A stretch of 64,000 nt of DNA from Capillidium heterosporum. Its lineage: Eukaryota; Entomophthoromycota; Entomophthoromycetes; Entomophthorales; Capillidiaceae. Shown here one piece after another: positions 45,688 to 56,832 of the stretch. The stretch's first letter is position 1, and each line of letters begins with the position of its first letter. The stretch covers positions 2,480,001 to 2,544,000 of the forward strand of contig WBMQ01000003.1 in NCBI GenBank assembly GCA_016630905.1, read 5' to 3'. The notes beneath the pieces were generated by a model, which saw only the letters and a list, made by a program, of their open reading frames with translations, had not been told where the DNA came from and did no database searches. The position numbers were made by a program, and so were the translations under genes.

Positions 45688-46777
45688 AGTTGGATTGTCC
45701 TCGGTCGGTAATATTAGACTGCATTAATGAGATACAGCTTCAGATTTTAATGCCCACCTTTACATTTACTGTACATAGTAAGAACATCGTTGTTAGTAGT
45801 GTTGTGTTTTTTTGCTTTCACTTTATATAGCTATGAAGAATGCTAAACCATTAAGTTTATTTTCTTACTGCTAAATGTAAAAGCCAATTTAATTTTTCTA
45901 GTTGAAACTTCGGCCTATCATCGATAATCATCAAATTTGAAATCATTCAGCTTGCTAACTTAATTTAGTACTCCATTTTAAATGCGTTATTGCATTTTTA
46001 TTCCATTCAAACAATTACTTGGAAAGGCAGCAGCAGATAAAGATTTGAAAATACCGACCTGGTTTTAACCTATAAATTGAAAGTATCCAGCATTGAAGAG
46101 CCAGACTATACTTTTACTGTTAAATGCAAACTTGCCTCCAATATATATTTACTATATTTATCAAAAGTACTAAATGTATGTAAGTTTTGGTAGGATAAAT
46201 GGAGTTAATCGTATTCGAATCTAAATATAAATCAGTAGAGGATAAAGATAAGATTCCTAATATTTTTATGAAGTAGGAGTACTATTCCTACTATGGATTC
46301 TATAAGTAAAAATACTCTCAACTACATCATGAAGCAACACATAATAGACTTGGTCTATTCTAAGCGCTATTATAGTCAGCCAAATTTACTTTTGACACCC
46401 TCCAACCAATGTTGATGAACTAGCTATAATGTAACTAACACCATTAATCCCAACCAACATGTACCAAAATAAAAGGTTTAAAGTAATTTTGGATCAATAT
46501 GGATAAACCCTGTAAATCTATTTTTTCTGCTATAGTAATTTCAGGTTGAAACCTTAATACTAATAGCAAAATTTTAGAAATGTATAGTATAAAACTAAAT
46601 AGAACATTGTAGAGAAATACATACTTTTAAAAATTAAATCTATTTCGATTAAAGTTGAACACTATGGCCCAATCCTTTATAGATATATCAGTCGTCTAAA
46701 ATAATTAGTCGAAAGTTTGAATATTTAAGTATTTGCATTAAAAATCAATTTTACCTCTACTAATCCCTTTTTAGAAG
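45688..46777. other. Intergenic between secreted paralogues
   Basis: AT-rich 1.1 kb with no gene recognised. Confidence 0.4.
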
Positions 46778-48274
46778 TTAGGTAGTCTTTTTGATAGGCG
46801 TCTTGAACGCCTGGACAGCAGAAGCAACCTTGACGACGTTACTTAATTTCTTTGGGGCTGGGGCCGGAGTTGCATTGTTAGGCTTAGTACTAGATTTAGC
46901 TGAAATTGGTTTTGGACTGTTATTAGCTGGAATCGCTTGTGGGGCTGGAGTTCCATTATTTTTAGTAGATGAAGCTTTAGGTTCTCCGTTACCGGGTTTA
47001 GATGCTGTGGGGCTGGAGTTCAAGCTATTTTTGCAAATACCTCTAGAGTCAGAACGGCCACAAAGCTGTGCTTGGTTGGAGTTGGATGAACTGCTTTCAC
47101 CGTTGTTAGATTTGGTAGCTGCCTGGTTTTGGGCGGCCTGCTGAGCTTTGGCATCCTTTAACCTGACCTCTTGGTGAAATTTCTCGGTTTTTTTGTTAAT
47201 ATCCGTCTGCAGCTCGGCTTCCTTACTCTTTTGGTTGATTCGGGCTCCTTCAATAGCTACATTTGCGACGGCGGCTGCTGTATTGCAAACTAAGGCAGCC
47301 GTCTTCAAACCGGGCACTGGGGTACCTAGCCCAGTAGTAGCTTTGTCAGCCAAAGTCAGCGTCTGGCCTGCCACTGAGAGGGCACTTGAAGCTCCTTTAG
47401 CTATAGTAATGGTGGATTTATGATCCTTCTTTGAGTTTTCTAGGTTCAGCTTGGCAGTCTCCATGGCTTTGCGAGCTTTTTCGTCCTCAGGTGTAGATGG
47501 TCGGTTGATTGGAGATACTGGAGTTGTAGGTGACCTTGGAGGTACTACGTTACTGCTGGATCCAAACCTTTTGGTCGCTTCCTCTAACCCTTTTCGCATG
47601 TCGACACCACCAGCAGTGATTGTGGAAACTGCCTTTACTAAGGTGCCAGCCAATTCTGTTTTGGGGCTGCCGATGGCACCACCTAGTAAATTGGTAGCAG
47701 AAGCAGCAAAATTTGTTAAGCTGGAACCGGTCTTTATTTTCATATCGGTCAATGCCTTCTTGTCATTGGGATTAGTAGTTGCTTCCTTCAAGGTATTCTT
47801 GTAAACAGTTATACCGGCATTGGTTCCATCGCTGGCAAGGGCGATGCTGTTCTTCATATGCTTGATACCTTCGCTTCCAATGGTAGCATCCAACACACCC
47901 ATCGTCCCAGTAGCAGCGGCCCTGATCTGAGCCACCCTTTTACCATCCTTTTCGGGCTCAGTTACCACTTTGTCTTTGATTGTGTCACCAGCGGCTAGAA
48001 TCCCACTTTTGACTCTATCGCCCAAGCTCGCAGAATTACCCTTTGAAATTTGAGCTTCCAGGTCCTGAGATGATGTGGAAGGAACACTTTCGGCTGGTGA
48101 TGAACGTTTAGATAAGGCCAGGTAGAGATCCAGTGATTTGTCCAACAGACTACTACTGCGTCTAACGTTGTTGACTAGTAGTTGCTTAAGGTCCCGGTTA
48201 TGAAGTAAGCCTTCAGTAGGTTGAGTTGCCAGTAGAATGGATACCAGTACCCCACAGATATGTAAGTTTTTCAT
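46778..48274 (-). CDS. Secreted protein with dibasic-bounded peptide, paralogue 2
   Basis: Single exon, 498 aa from an ATG. The signal peptide is at about 1-22 (ICGVLVSILLATQ). RR then precedes SSSLLDKSLDLYLALSKR and SSP, so the same short peptide as paralogue 1 (DKSLDLYL core) lies between dibasic sites at residues about 39-57. An Ala/Thr/Lys-rich helical domain (80-380) and a long Pro/Asn/Ser-rich basic tail follow. Paralogue 1 also has the Gly-Ser/Cys element before its tail (here CGRSDSRGICKN). Identity outside the peptide is low by eye, so the peptide is the best-conserved part. No known family. The promoter shares CAGCCGTATATAAG with paralogue 1. Confidence 0.7.
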   Translation of the reverse strand: MKNLHICGVLVSILLATQPTEGLLHNRDLKQLLVNNVRRSSSLLDKSLDLYLALSKRSSPAESVPSTSSQDLEAQISKGNSASLGDRVKSGILAAGDTIKDKVVTEPEKDGKRVAQIRAAATGTMGVLDATIGSEGIKHMKNSIALASDGTNAGITVYKNTLKEATTNPNDKKALTDMKIKTGSSLTNFAASATNLLGGAIGSPKTELAGTLVKAVSTITAGGVDMRKGLEEATKRFGSSSNVVPPRSPTTPVSPINRPSTPEDEKARKAMETAKLNLENSKKDHKSTITIAKGASSALSVAGQTLTLADKATTGLGTPVPGLKTAALVCNTAAAVANVAIEGARINQKSKEAELQTDINKKTEKFHQEVRLKDAKAQQAAQNQAATKSNNGESSSSNSNQAQLCGRSDSRGICKNSLNSSPTASKPGNGEPKASSTKNNGTPAPQAIPANNSPKPISAKSSTKPNNATPAPAPKKLSNVVKVASAVQAFKTPIKKTT

Positions 48275-48320
48275 TAGTTGATTAGTTGCTATTTATTATC
48301 AATTTACTAACCTCTTACTC

Positions 48321-48335
48321 TCTTATATACGGCTG
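48321..48335 (-). promoter_or_regulatory. Core promoter, secreted paralogue 2
   Basis: Minus strand reads CAGCCGTATATAAGA, 47-61 nt upstream of the ATG. Confidence 0.5.
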
Positions 48336-50559
48336 AAGGTCCATTTCCAGGCTTCGATAACGAGACCAACAATTTATTGGTACTAATCTACATTCCTTTG
48401 ACTACACTTTTGCATTTGCTAGAGTTGGTAAGATCAATCTCCTATGTACCGTGGGTTTTAAATAGTGATACTATAATGCTGGAACGGCAGTAGCGAGTTT
48501 AAGTTCGAGATTTGGAGTGGAAATTAGATTGCATCGGAGTTTTTAATTTTCAATTACCAAATCTAGTTCTATTTGATGGAAACTTCCAAATAAATTCCAA
48601 TCTTCATACTAAAAATCCGAGAGGAAGCGATTTTTTCTTAGCGACTTTGCCTTTAATGATAAGGCAAATATATACCGTTGAATGCCTTTACTATAAATGG
48701 TACTTTACGCAAAATCGCACGACAGCCAAACTTCCGGAATTCGTAAATAAGGTGGTGTAGATATTGAATATCCTCAGCTATGTTCTTTTAGGAAAGAGGT
48801 TAATTAAACTATTGATATTGGTGGTATATTAAAAGGTACATTATCTTATACGGTGGCATGTAAATATGCACGTTTACTTTGAATTTATTTATTCTTAGTA
48901 AGCAACGTAGCGATTTTGAAAATATGCTTTTATATTTTTACTAAACCTTCCTATATATGTATTGATAAGTTGTTATTTGGAAATAATAAAAGTCCAATAA
49001 GTTTTAAATGTAACCTGTTATTTGAAGATTAGTACTTACTCTACATCCTTAGAGCTTTCTAATAAAGATAGTGATATATGTTTATAGTATTTTAATAGGA
49101 ATGTTAGTAATGTTTAGAGATGTATACAGGTAATTTCAAGACCTTACATACTAATGCAGACTCAACAACAATATAAACCTACTCCCCATCCACTACGTTC
49201 AAAATTTAGATATTTTATTTAAATATACTCCTTTAATTTTAGAAAAATAAGGTTGATGAATATATACATCTAGCTTATGGAGATAGCAATTAAGTAGTAG
49301 CACCTTGAATATACAACTAACCGTATGCTCTTCATTTGACAAAGTTGGTACTGCATGTATACATAGAATCCACATCGAACTTTCACCACTTTTGACAAAA
49401 TAGTAAGTTTACGTCCTTTCCTCATCCTTGGATTAGTCATATGCAACAATTTCTCCAAATTTATACATATATGACAATTTCAAAATATAGTTTTGGATTG
49501 GAGTTGATTGCAGATTTCAATTTCCGCATTTCTAGCCTAAAAATTTCAAGCTAGGCCTAGAATAAATTGAGTCCAAGTTGTATTTCGAACTTGAATCATT
49601 GCTTCAGTCCTAGAATCTTTTTGTTTACTAGTTGCAGTTTCTATAAATACAAAAGGTCTCTGTCACTCTAAAATGCAGGTTAACCAAACTGCAGGTGACG
49701 ATGAATCTGTCTAGTTTCGAATTTGCAGCTATGCAAGGCTTTAGAAAGGAACAAAAGGTTTGCACAGCTATTTTGTAAAGATTGATATGATTTGTATTTA
49801 GATGTCAGTATACTTTATCAACTAATTTAACTTGCTTACTAACAAATATTGAAGACTTCACTTAACTTTCAAACTACTACCTTATTCAAACATTTAATAT
49901 AATTCATTTATATAACTTAGTTATTATCTATGTTTTTAGCTTGTGCAAAATGTGTAAATAATATACATTAAAACTTATAACTTATTGTAAGCTAATCCTA
50001 CAAAGGTACAGAAGTAGGAGAAAATGACTTTGCATTTATATAGGCATAGCTAGGAGCTGATCAGTATTTAATAAATATAGTTAAGCTTATATGTAACAAT
50101 GTTGGCCATTACAATCTTTCATGCCACTTTTTCTCTATCAACTATCAATCTTTCAATTCTCAACTTGTAACTATTTTAATTACAAATTTGCTTTATGTAT
50201 CAAATATTCTTGATTACTTCTATTACTTTTTAGCTTCAGCCATTACTTGAGAATTCTAACTAACTCTTTGGTTATACCAAAAGTCATCATCTTGATTACA
50301 TTCTATCTTGCTACTCCTAGCTATTATTAACTCCTTGATTTTATTCCTAACTATAGCTATTGCCTAGCAGCTTAATTCTATTCTTAGTCTCTAAATAAAA
50401 TTCATTCTTTCTAATAATTTTGTTTTTCAGCATAGTATTACTATATGATCTAGCCTCCTTGTTTTTCAGCCTTCTATTACTTTTTGATAATCCTTGCTAC
50501 TCTTGGATCTTGCTTTCTTTAGATGATTAGTATTATCAATAGGGTCAACTCTTTTGAGC
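48336..50559. other. Intergenic
   Basis: AT-rich 2.2 kb. Small frames (48512-48760 +, 49270-49458 -) have no family signal. No RNA gene is seen. Confidence 0.4.
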
Positions 50560-51060
50560 TAGCATTGGTCTACTAGCCAACCCTCACTTTTAACCCTAAT
50601 ATTATAGCACCAGCTGCTGCTTAACTACTATCTGGTAAGGCTCCCTCTATCCAGTCTCAATTTGTACTCAAGTCTCAATCCTCTCCTTTGCCTAGCTATC
50701 TGTCCTATAATTCAGAGAGTTCAGGCCTTTGTTACTAATGTAGTGGTAAACTTTAGTTTTGCCTTTCTGACCTACCATATCATTGGTTTGCAACATGATA
50801 CTACCATTAGTTGGATCTGATGACATCTCCCTAGATTTTAGAGCAACTTAAAGCTACTATAGCTTCATCAGCCCATCAGCTTATAACTCTACAACCGAAA
50901 CTATCAAAACTATTTGTATAGATCTGTAATACCAATACAGCCAATCTCTTTTCCTCCATTCAAGATTCCTTTATCATAATAGCTAGGCTCAAGGTAAAAC
51001 CTTTGCCAAGTCCATCATTTAAAGCAAAGTTCAAAGGTGAATCAATTGAGATGTTGGTTT
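50560..51060 (+). pseudogene. Possible decayed gag fragment
   Basis: Plus-strand translation with several stops keeps retroelement-gag texture: PTLTFNPNIIAPAAA, a Ser/Gln/Pro-rich linker, then SSGLCY and C-SGKL around 50725-50760. These resemble the start of a CCHC knuckle. The assignment is weak; no RT or integrase follows. Confidence 0.25.
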
Positions 51061-51461
51061 TGATGGAAGGTCCATGTCTTTGATGAATCCCAAGTTCCCA
51101 CTTGAAAATTTTTGGATAACAAATAATATACTTCCCTTCAATAAGAGTGCAAACCGTTTAAGTTGTTCGTATTAAAGGTTTGAGTTTAATATAAAGCAAT
51201 GTTCAGTATTATATACTAAGATTCTATAGCTCAACACTATGGTTATTTCCCCAATAATCCCAAACTAATTTTAGCAAACCTAAATTTCAAGTGGTGCTAA
51301 TCTAATTATAATCGTCTATTTATAAAAACTTTTACAACTCCAACAGTCGGAAGAATACGCCTCGACTAAAAATAAAACTATATTAATAAACGTCCACCTC
51401 GAAAACAAAAGGTTCAACAAACTTTCTACCTCAACTATATCCAACCTCTTTTTACTAGACG
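51061..51461. promoter_or_regulatory. Upstream region of the tyrosinase-like gene
   Basis: AT-rich sequence ending in a CAA/CTC-rich leader just before the ATG at 51462. No clear TATA box was pinned down. Confidence 0.35.
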
Positions 51462-52334
51462 ATGAAATTCAGTTTAATCTACATAACCTTGATCCTCAAC
51501 ACCATCTTCAGTGTTGAGCTGCCCATCTGCAGCGAAGCCAACTTGAAGATCCGTCCCAACGTCCACAAATTGTCCGATCAGAAGTTCGATGCCTACGTCC
51601 GAGCTATCAATCAGCTACGTACCTCCAACCATCCCAACCAGTACGACAATCTAGTAAAGCAGTTCAATGACCAGTACCCAACTTTAACTTCGACCCCTCA
51701 ATTCCTTATTTGGAATCGACTCTTCCTCTACAAGTTAGAGCAGCTAGTTGCCACTATCGATCCAAGTGTAACTTTGAACTACTGGGATTTTACCACCTAT
51801 TCCCAATCCCCTCAAAGTGATCCAGTATTCTCTTCCAATAAATTCAGTGGGTTAGGCAACAGTAATAACAATTACTGTATCAGCGACAGCAAATTTACTG
51901 CAAATGCAGCCTACTACTTCTCCGACGATAGATCCCCAAGAAGCCACTGTATCACGAGATCCAACTTAATCTTCAACCAAAAATTCCCTGATTTTAACTT
52001 AGTTGACAAAGAGCTTTTGGGCATTGAACAGATTAGTTGGTTCATCGATTATATTCAAGTCAACGTCTTTGCTAAAGCTACCCATATCATCGGTCAAGAA
52101 TTTGAAACTGGCTCAGCTTTAAACGACCCCCTCTTTATAAGTACGTTGGTGTTCGTTGACAAGCTATACTTTGACTGGCAGAATCTTCATGTTCAGTTGT
52201 CAACTGAGTACCCGTTGAGTTTAAGGTTCAAATTGCAGCCTTGGGATATCAACGTGTTGAATGTAATTGATCCGTTCGATAGGTTGTGTTACTACTACAA
52301 GGAGGATAGGTTCAAGTGGAACCGATCTTTATAA
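51462..52334 (+). CDS. Secreted tyrosinase-like protein lacking copper ligands
   Basis: Single exon, 290 aa, with a signal peptide (about 1-18). The fold signature of the tyrosinase central domain is clear: TSTPQFLIWNRLFLYKLEQL, NYWDF, a Cys pair (139, 163), then ATHIIGQEF and ALNDPLFISTLVFVDKLYFDWQ. The copper histidines are mostly replaced. In the CuA block the H of HGTPQF is Thr76 and the H of WHR is Asn85. In the CuB block the HH of DPLFxxHH is Thr228-Leu229. Only His208 of the HxxxH pair remains (Ala204 for the first). Known: tyrosinases oxidise phenols through six His. Inferred: this secreted paralogue cannot bind two coppers and is a pseudoenzyme with another role. The frame is intact with no stops, arguing against simple decay. 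Confidence 0.8.
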   Translation: MKFSLIYITLILNTIFSVELPICSEANLKIRPNVHKLSDQKFDAYVRAINQLRTSNHPNQYDNLVKQFNDQYPTLTSTPQFLIWNRLFLYKLEQLVATIDPSVTLNYWDFTTYSQSPQSDPVFSSNKFSGLGNSNNNYCISDSKFTANAAYYFSDDRSPRSHCITRSNLIFNQKFPDFNLVDKELLGIEQISWFIDYIQVNVFAKATHIIGQEFETGSALNDPLFISTLVFVDKLYFDWQNLHVQLSTEYPLSLRFKLQPWDINVLNVIDPFDRLCYYYKEDRFKWNRSL

Positions 52335-53743
52335 TAAAGATATAGTTTATTTCTAGTTGTATTTTTGTTAGTTTTTTCTTTGTCATAAAGAATCTTTTGG
52401 ATTGTAATGGCTTGAAAAGCTAATTTGAGTTGGCAATTGAGTAAACTTACATTGCCACTTAAATTTTCATTGATATATTTACTATGTAGTAGACTTCAAA
52501 TCACCCTATACAAAATTACATTATATAGTCAATTAAATACACTGTTAAATGATTCTTTTAGACTTTGAAGTTCTTTAAAGGCGGAAGCAAAATTGACAGC
52601 CTATGGATCGTATGCATGCCATTCTTACAAACATATCAGTAAATATTATAAATATTGACCTATTTTCTGTGTGGAGTTGAAGTTTCATTTTCAATCGATA
52701 GATGTATCAGAATTACAGCTTAGCATAGAAAACAGTCCACCTTTTTATTATAGACATCGGATTACTAAATTTTATAAATCAAATACTAGAAAACCCTCAT
52801 GTCTAGCAAAAAGTGCCATTTAATTATCAATATAGGTGCATATAACTTATTTATATATGTCAGTACCCTTAAATAAAGATATCACACGTGAAGCTGATCC
52901 TTGCTATACATCATTCAAGAAATCGACTTTCCCCCTATATCAGACGACAACTTCCATAGGAAAACTCCCAACAAATCTAGTATAGATGAAATTACATATT
53001 CTTATTGGTCAATATTAAATCCAAGCTTAGTATTACTTAGCTCTATACCTATATTCCGATGTATTAGCACTAGTACTAACTTTTAGTAAGGACAAGTTCA
53101 GGGCTTGTGGTGTGTTAACTTTGACATATGATAAATATTCAATCACTTGGCTATGTCTTGCGACATGTTGAACCACAAATCAGGGTTAAACGATGTATGG
53201 TTTATAAAGGATTCCTGCATACACACCAGTTTATCGGTAAGATGAGATATTGTTAGCCTTACATGTGACAAAAATATCAACTAGCTGATGTTTAGTGGTG
53301 CCTATAGGAAAAAGCATATTATAATAAAGCGATAAGGCACATATATAAGCTGACGATAGGTATAGCTACAGGTGATCAATTGAAAAACTATATAACCATA
53401 TTAGTACAACGTCAGATTCGAAAATGGAAACACTTGGGCCAAGGCAGGCTGACCAACTTTACAAAATTTTAGCAGACTTGTCAAGGACCATGACCTCGAA
53501 ACCCTGATCTGCCACGATCATTTGAATATTTTAGATCAGGTTGAACCACCAGATGATGTGAATTCTCATTTCACAAGCAAATTATATAGAGGCTTAGTTT
53601 TACGAACATTCATCGATACTCAATCAAAGGGAGAGTTAATACTTTTACATATAATGCATCTATCCATACTAAAAACAAGGGATTCCTACATAGCAGCAAA
53701 GTATAGTCCTTATCAACTCAGCTGGCTATAGCACCCCAACTAC
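52335..53743. other. Intergenic
   Basis: AT-rich 1.4 kb. A protein-like stretch on + around 53430-53600 (LVKDHDLETLICHDHLNIL) has an upstream stop and no family match. Confidence 0.35.
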
Positions 53744-53752
53744 TATATAAAC
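53744..53752 (+). promoter_or_regulatory. TATA box of the trypsin gene
   Basis: TATATAAAC lies ~40 nt upstream of the ATG at 53791, followed by a CAA-rich short leader. Confidence 0.55.
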
Positions 53753-53790
53753 TATCTTCCACCACTCAAATTCTCAACAAAAAAACCAAC

Positions 53791-54610
53791 ATGAAGCTTT
53801 TCTTACTCTCTTTACTCGCTTTAGTCAACAGCGAATCCTTACAAATTCAAGGTGCTGGAGACCGCATCGTAGGTGGAAGTCCAGCCCCTTTAACTCCCTG
53901 GATGGTCAGCTTACAACGTAGTGGACGTCACTTTTGCGGTGGTCAACTTTTGAACCCTACTACCGTCTTGACTGCTGGCCATTGCGCTCAAGGTGTCTCC
54001 CCCACTTCGGTAACTGCAAGGTTCGGTATCACCAACTTGGATGCTGCTGGTGGTGAATCCATCAGAGCTTCTCGCATCATCGTTCACCCTCAGTTCAGTG
54101 GTCAGACTTTGGCTAACGATGGTAGATTTTTAAAGATTTGGGATGTAAACTAACCATTGGTAATTATAGTCGCCATCATCAAGTTGGCTTCAGCTGCCCG
54201 AACTACCTGAGTTTGTCCAACTGGATTTGAACGGTGCCGGCACTCCTGGAGCGGCTGTCAAAGTTATTGGTTGGGGTAACATCCGTAATGGTGGACCCTC
54301 CTCCCGTACCTTATTGCAAGTCGACCTCAAAGTTGTAGCTGATGCCGAGTGCCAGCGTGCTTTGAACGGCTACAACGGTAGAGTTTCGGTTTGCTGCCAT
54401 GGTGCTACCGATCTCCAGAGTAAGAACTTTTTTATACCAGTCAATCTTTAACTTTGTAAAATAGCTCCTTGCAACGGTGATTCAGGAGGTCCTTTGGTTG
54501 CCAACGGTAATTTGTTGATCGGTACCGTAAGCTACGGTGACTCCTGTGTCGGTCACTCCGTCTTTGCTAGAGTCTCGGCCCTCAAGGCCTTTATCCAGCA
54601 GAACCTTTAG
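53791..54610 (+). pseudogene. Trypsin-like serine protease (S1) with a single-base frameshift
   Basis: Three exons: 53791..54121, 54170..54419, 54465..54610. They sum to 727 nt, one base more than a multiple of three. Signal peptide (1-15), activation site GDRIVGG, catalytic His in TAGHC, catalytic Asp across intron 1 (ND then VAIIKLAS), catalytic Ser in NGDSGGP, C-terminal VSALKAFIQQNL. The frame of VAIIKLASAA changes to that of LPEFVQLDLNGAG around 54196-54203, in a run of three C. Without the extra base the product would be a full-length secreted protease of 241 aa. No GT-AG intron explains the shift. Either a recent pseudogene or a sequence error. Confidence 0.8.
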
Positions 54611-55248
54611 GTTAGGGCTATGGAAATAAACTGATATTTAATTTGCTTAGCAAGTTTGTTGAACAATCATTTTTAATTATTATAGACTTGATATATATGT
54701 ATATTTGGCATTTAATATGTTAATATAATGTGCAGTTTAAATATAGTGGAGTTATGATTTGATTATAAGGGTTATATATGTAATAAATAGAGCGTTAGCT
54801 TGGATCAATAGATGGAAACGAATAAATGAAGTACTATAATGGATTTATGAGTAACAAAACAATACTACATTTCAAAAAATTCAATATTATGCCCAATTTA
54901 TCAGCCCTATTAATTATATCAACTTACGCCCCTTCCTATCAGTGCCTGATGAACTTTGAATAGACTGCTTTATTCGTGTTGAAGTATTGTAAAAGCTCTA
55001 TTGAAATCCTTGTATTATTTTAAAACAGATAGAAACTCAATATAAATTGACGAGATCTCTGTCAGGGTGCAAATCACAGTCCAATAAAATTTATACTAGA
55101 ATTCAGTTTATTGGTTACTTGTCGATCAAAGTTGGGGCTGATTCTTTCCCATCATCCAATCCAAGTTTAAATTGAAATCTAATTCCAAGCTGAGCCTTTT
55201 CAATCCAAATCCAACGAACGAAACACTCATACAAAGAAAATAAGCACA
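54611..55248. other. Intergenic, F-box gene promoter
   Basis: AT-rich 0.64 kb with a CCAA/AAC-rich leader before the ATG at 55249. No other feature is seen. Confidence 0.4.
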
Positions 55249-56556
55249 ATGTTTGACCAACTACCCCATGAACTTCTTCTAGAAATCGCCTTCAACCTCG
55301 AGCTTTACGACAGTGTCCAATTTTTACGCCTAAATAAAGATTTCAATAGGTCATTTTCAACTCGTACCTATCTCAACAACTGTTGGCAAAGCTTCCACTT
55401 TTTACAGCAATATAAAGTTGACTTAGGGGATGGGGATTTAGTTAAAAGTAAGTTGATCTTTTTTAAAGATTTTGAATTTATCCAAGATGAGATTTTGCTT
55501 TTAGTTGTTCCCAACGTTAAAAGAGTAAGGTATACTTTAAGCAGTTCTACAAACATTCTTCATTTTCAAAGACTTTTAAATTTGACCTTAACCATCCGAA
55601 GCCTGTACCTTTTCTTTCATGAAAGTTTTACTCATTTTCATTCCAATTTATTTTTATGTTTCTCCAATCTACACGAGTTAAAAGTGGAAAGCCAATCCCA
55701 TTTCTTAAACAATACATTTGGAACAATAGTCAATCCCCTACTTAAACGTTTAACATTCTTGACTCCAAACTCTACCTTCCTACAACTTTCTTCCATAGCT
55801 ACCAATTTCCCCAACTTGAAATACTTTACCTTAAATAGTTGTATCAATGTACATAATGGAGATACCCTACCTACCTTCTCCAGCCTCAAATTCTTTAAAT
55901 TAATCGCCATTGAAAGCCTCCTCACTTTAGTTTTATGTAGTCAACTCAAATTTCCCAAGTTGATTACTTTAGAGTTGGTGCAGAAGTTTGATATCAAGAA
56001 TTCCCATATCTACTCCAACTTATGTCAGTGGCCCCAGGTAAAGAAGGTGGAATTAGAGGTTGACTGCGACATCTTTACAAACAATTACTTTGAGTTTATT
56101 ACTCAGCTTACTTTACACAAAGTTTACAATGTCGATTTTAGATTTGAAACTTTAATACCTTTGATCAATCAACTTGTCCGGCTGAAATACGAACCGGAAG
56201 TATCGGGAAGAATGTTTTTAGATATGAGAAGTAAGACGCGTCTACGTAAGTTATCTTTATTTAACCTAGAGGATCTAGACCAGAACTTTGTCAACTGGCT
56301 TTCAACTTGTCTACCCGACCTACAAACTTTGAACCTCAAACTTCATTTTTCAGAAGCAAGTACTTTTACCAGAAACTTGGACTTTAATTTAGGTGAGGTT
56401 AGCCTACCTTCACTTTTAAATGTAAAGTTAGTGGGGAATAGCAATATTTTATTTGACTGGCTTAAAAGTAAAGTGGAGTCGTATGTTCGATTCGATGTCC
56501 CGTTATCAGGACGTAGGTGTCGAAATGTATTCTATACAGACTTTCGTTGCTTTTAA
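55249..56556 (+). CDS. F-box / leucine-rich-repeat-like protein
   Basis: Single exon, 435 aa. The N-terminus (FDQLPHELLLEIAFNLELYDSVQFLRLNKDF) is a typical F-box, which binds Skp1 of an SCF ubiquitin ligase. The rest is Leu/Phe-rich with irregular LRR-type spacing (LHELKVESQ, LKYFTLNSC, LRKLSLFNLEDLD, LQTLNLKLHF). This would form the substrate-recruiting part. Such F-box-LRR genes are often expanded in basal fungi. The target is unknown. The frame is intact and the ATG is the first in frame. Confidence 0.8.
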   Translation: MFDQLPHELLLEIAFNLELYDSVQFLRLNKDFNRSFSTRTYLNNCWQSFHFLQQYKVDLGDGDLVKSKLIFFKDFEFIQDEILLLVVPNVKRVRYTLSSSTNILHFQRLLNLTLTIRSLYLFFHESFTHFHSNLFLCFSNLHELKVESQSHFLNNTFGTIVNPLLKRLTFLTPNSTFLQLSSIATNFPNLKYFTLNSCINVHNGDTLPTFSSLKFFKLIAIESLLTLVLCSQLKFPKLITLELVQKFDIKNSHIYSNLCQWPQVKKVELEVDCDIFTNNYFEFITQLTLHKVYNVDFRFETLIPLINQLVRLKYEPEVSGRMFLDMRSKTRLRKLSLFNLEDLDQNFVNWLSTCLPDLQTLNLKLHFSEASTFTRNLDFNLGEVSLPSLLNVKLVGNSNILFDWLKSKVESYVRFDVPLSGRRCRNVFYTDFRCF

Positions 56557-56832
56557 TGGTTTGGATAGTAGATTAAACAAATCGTGGTAAGATATGCTTA
56601 CAAACCTAATCCATTTTAACATGTTTATTCTAATTCTTTTAGAGGTTTAAGGTAATCGTAGTTTATTAAACTACACATTTGTCAATTTTAATGAACACCA
56701 TGAAATATATATAAGTTGTGCTTTGGGCCAATTTAACTCGAGCATATTTAAAAGTCTTTGAAAACTTATATTCAATTGAATATACAACAAAAACCATTCA
56801 GCAAATTAAATTATATATAAAAATCAACACAT

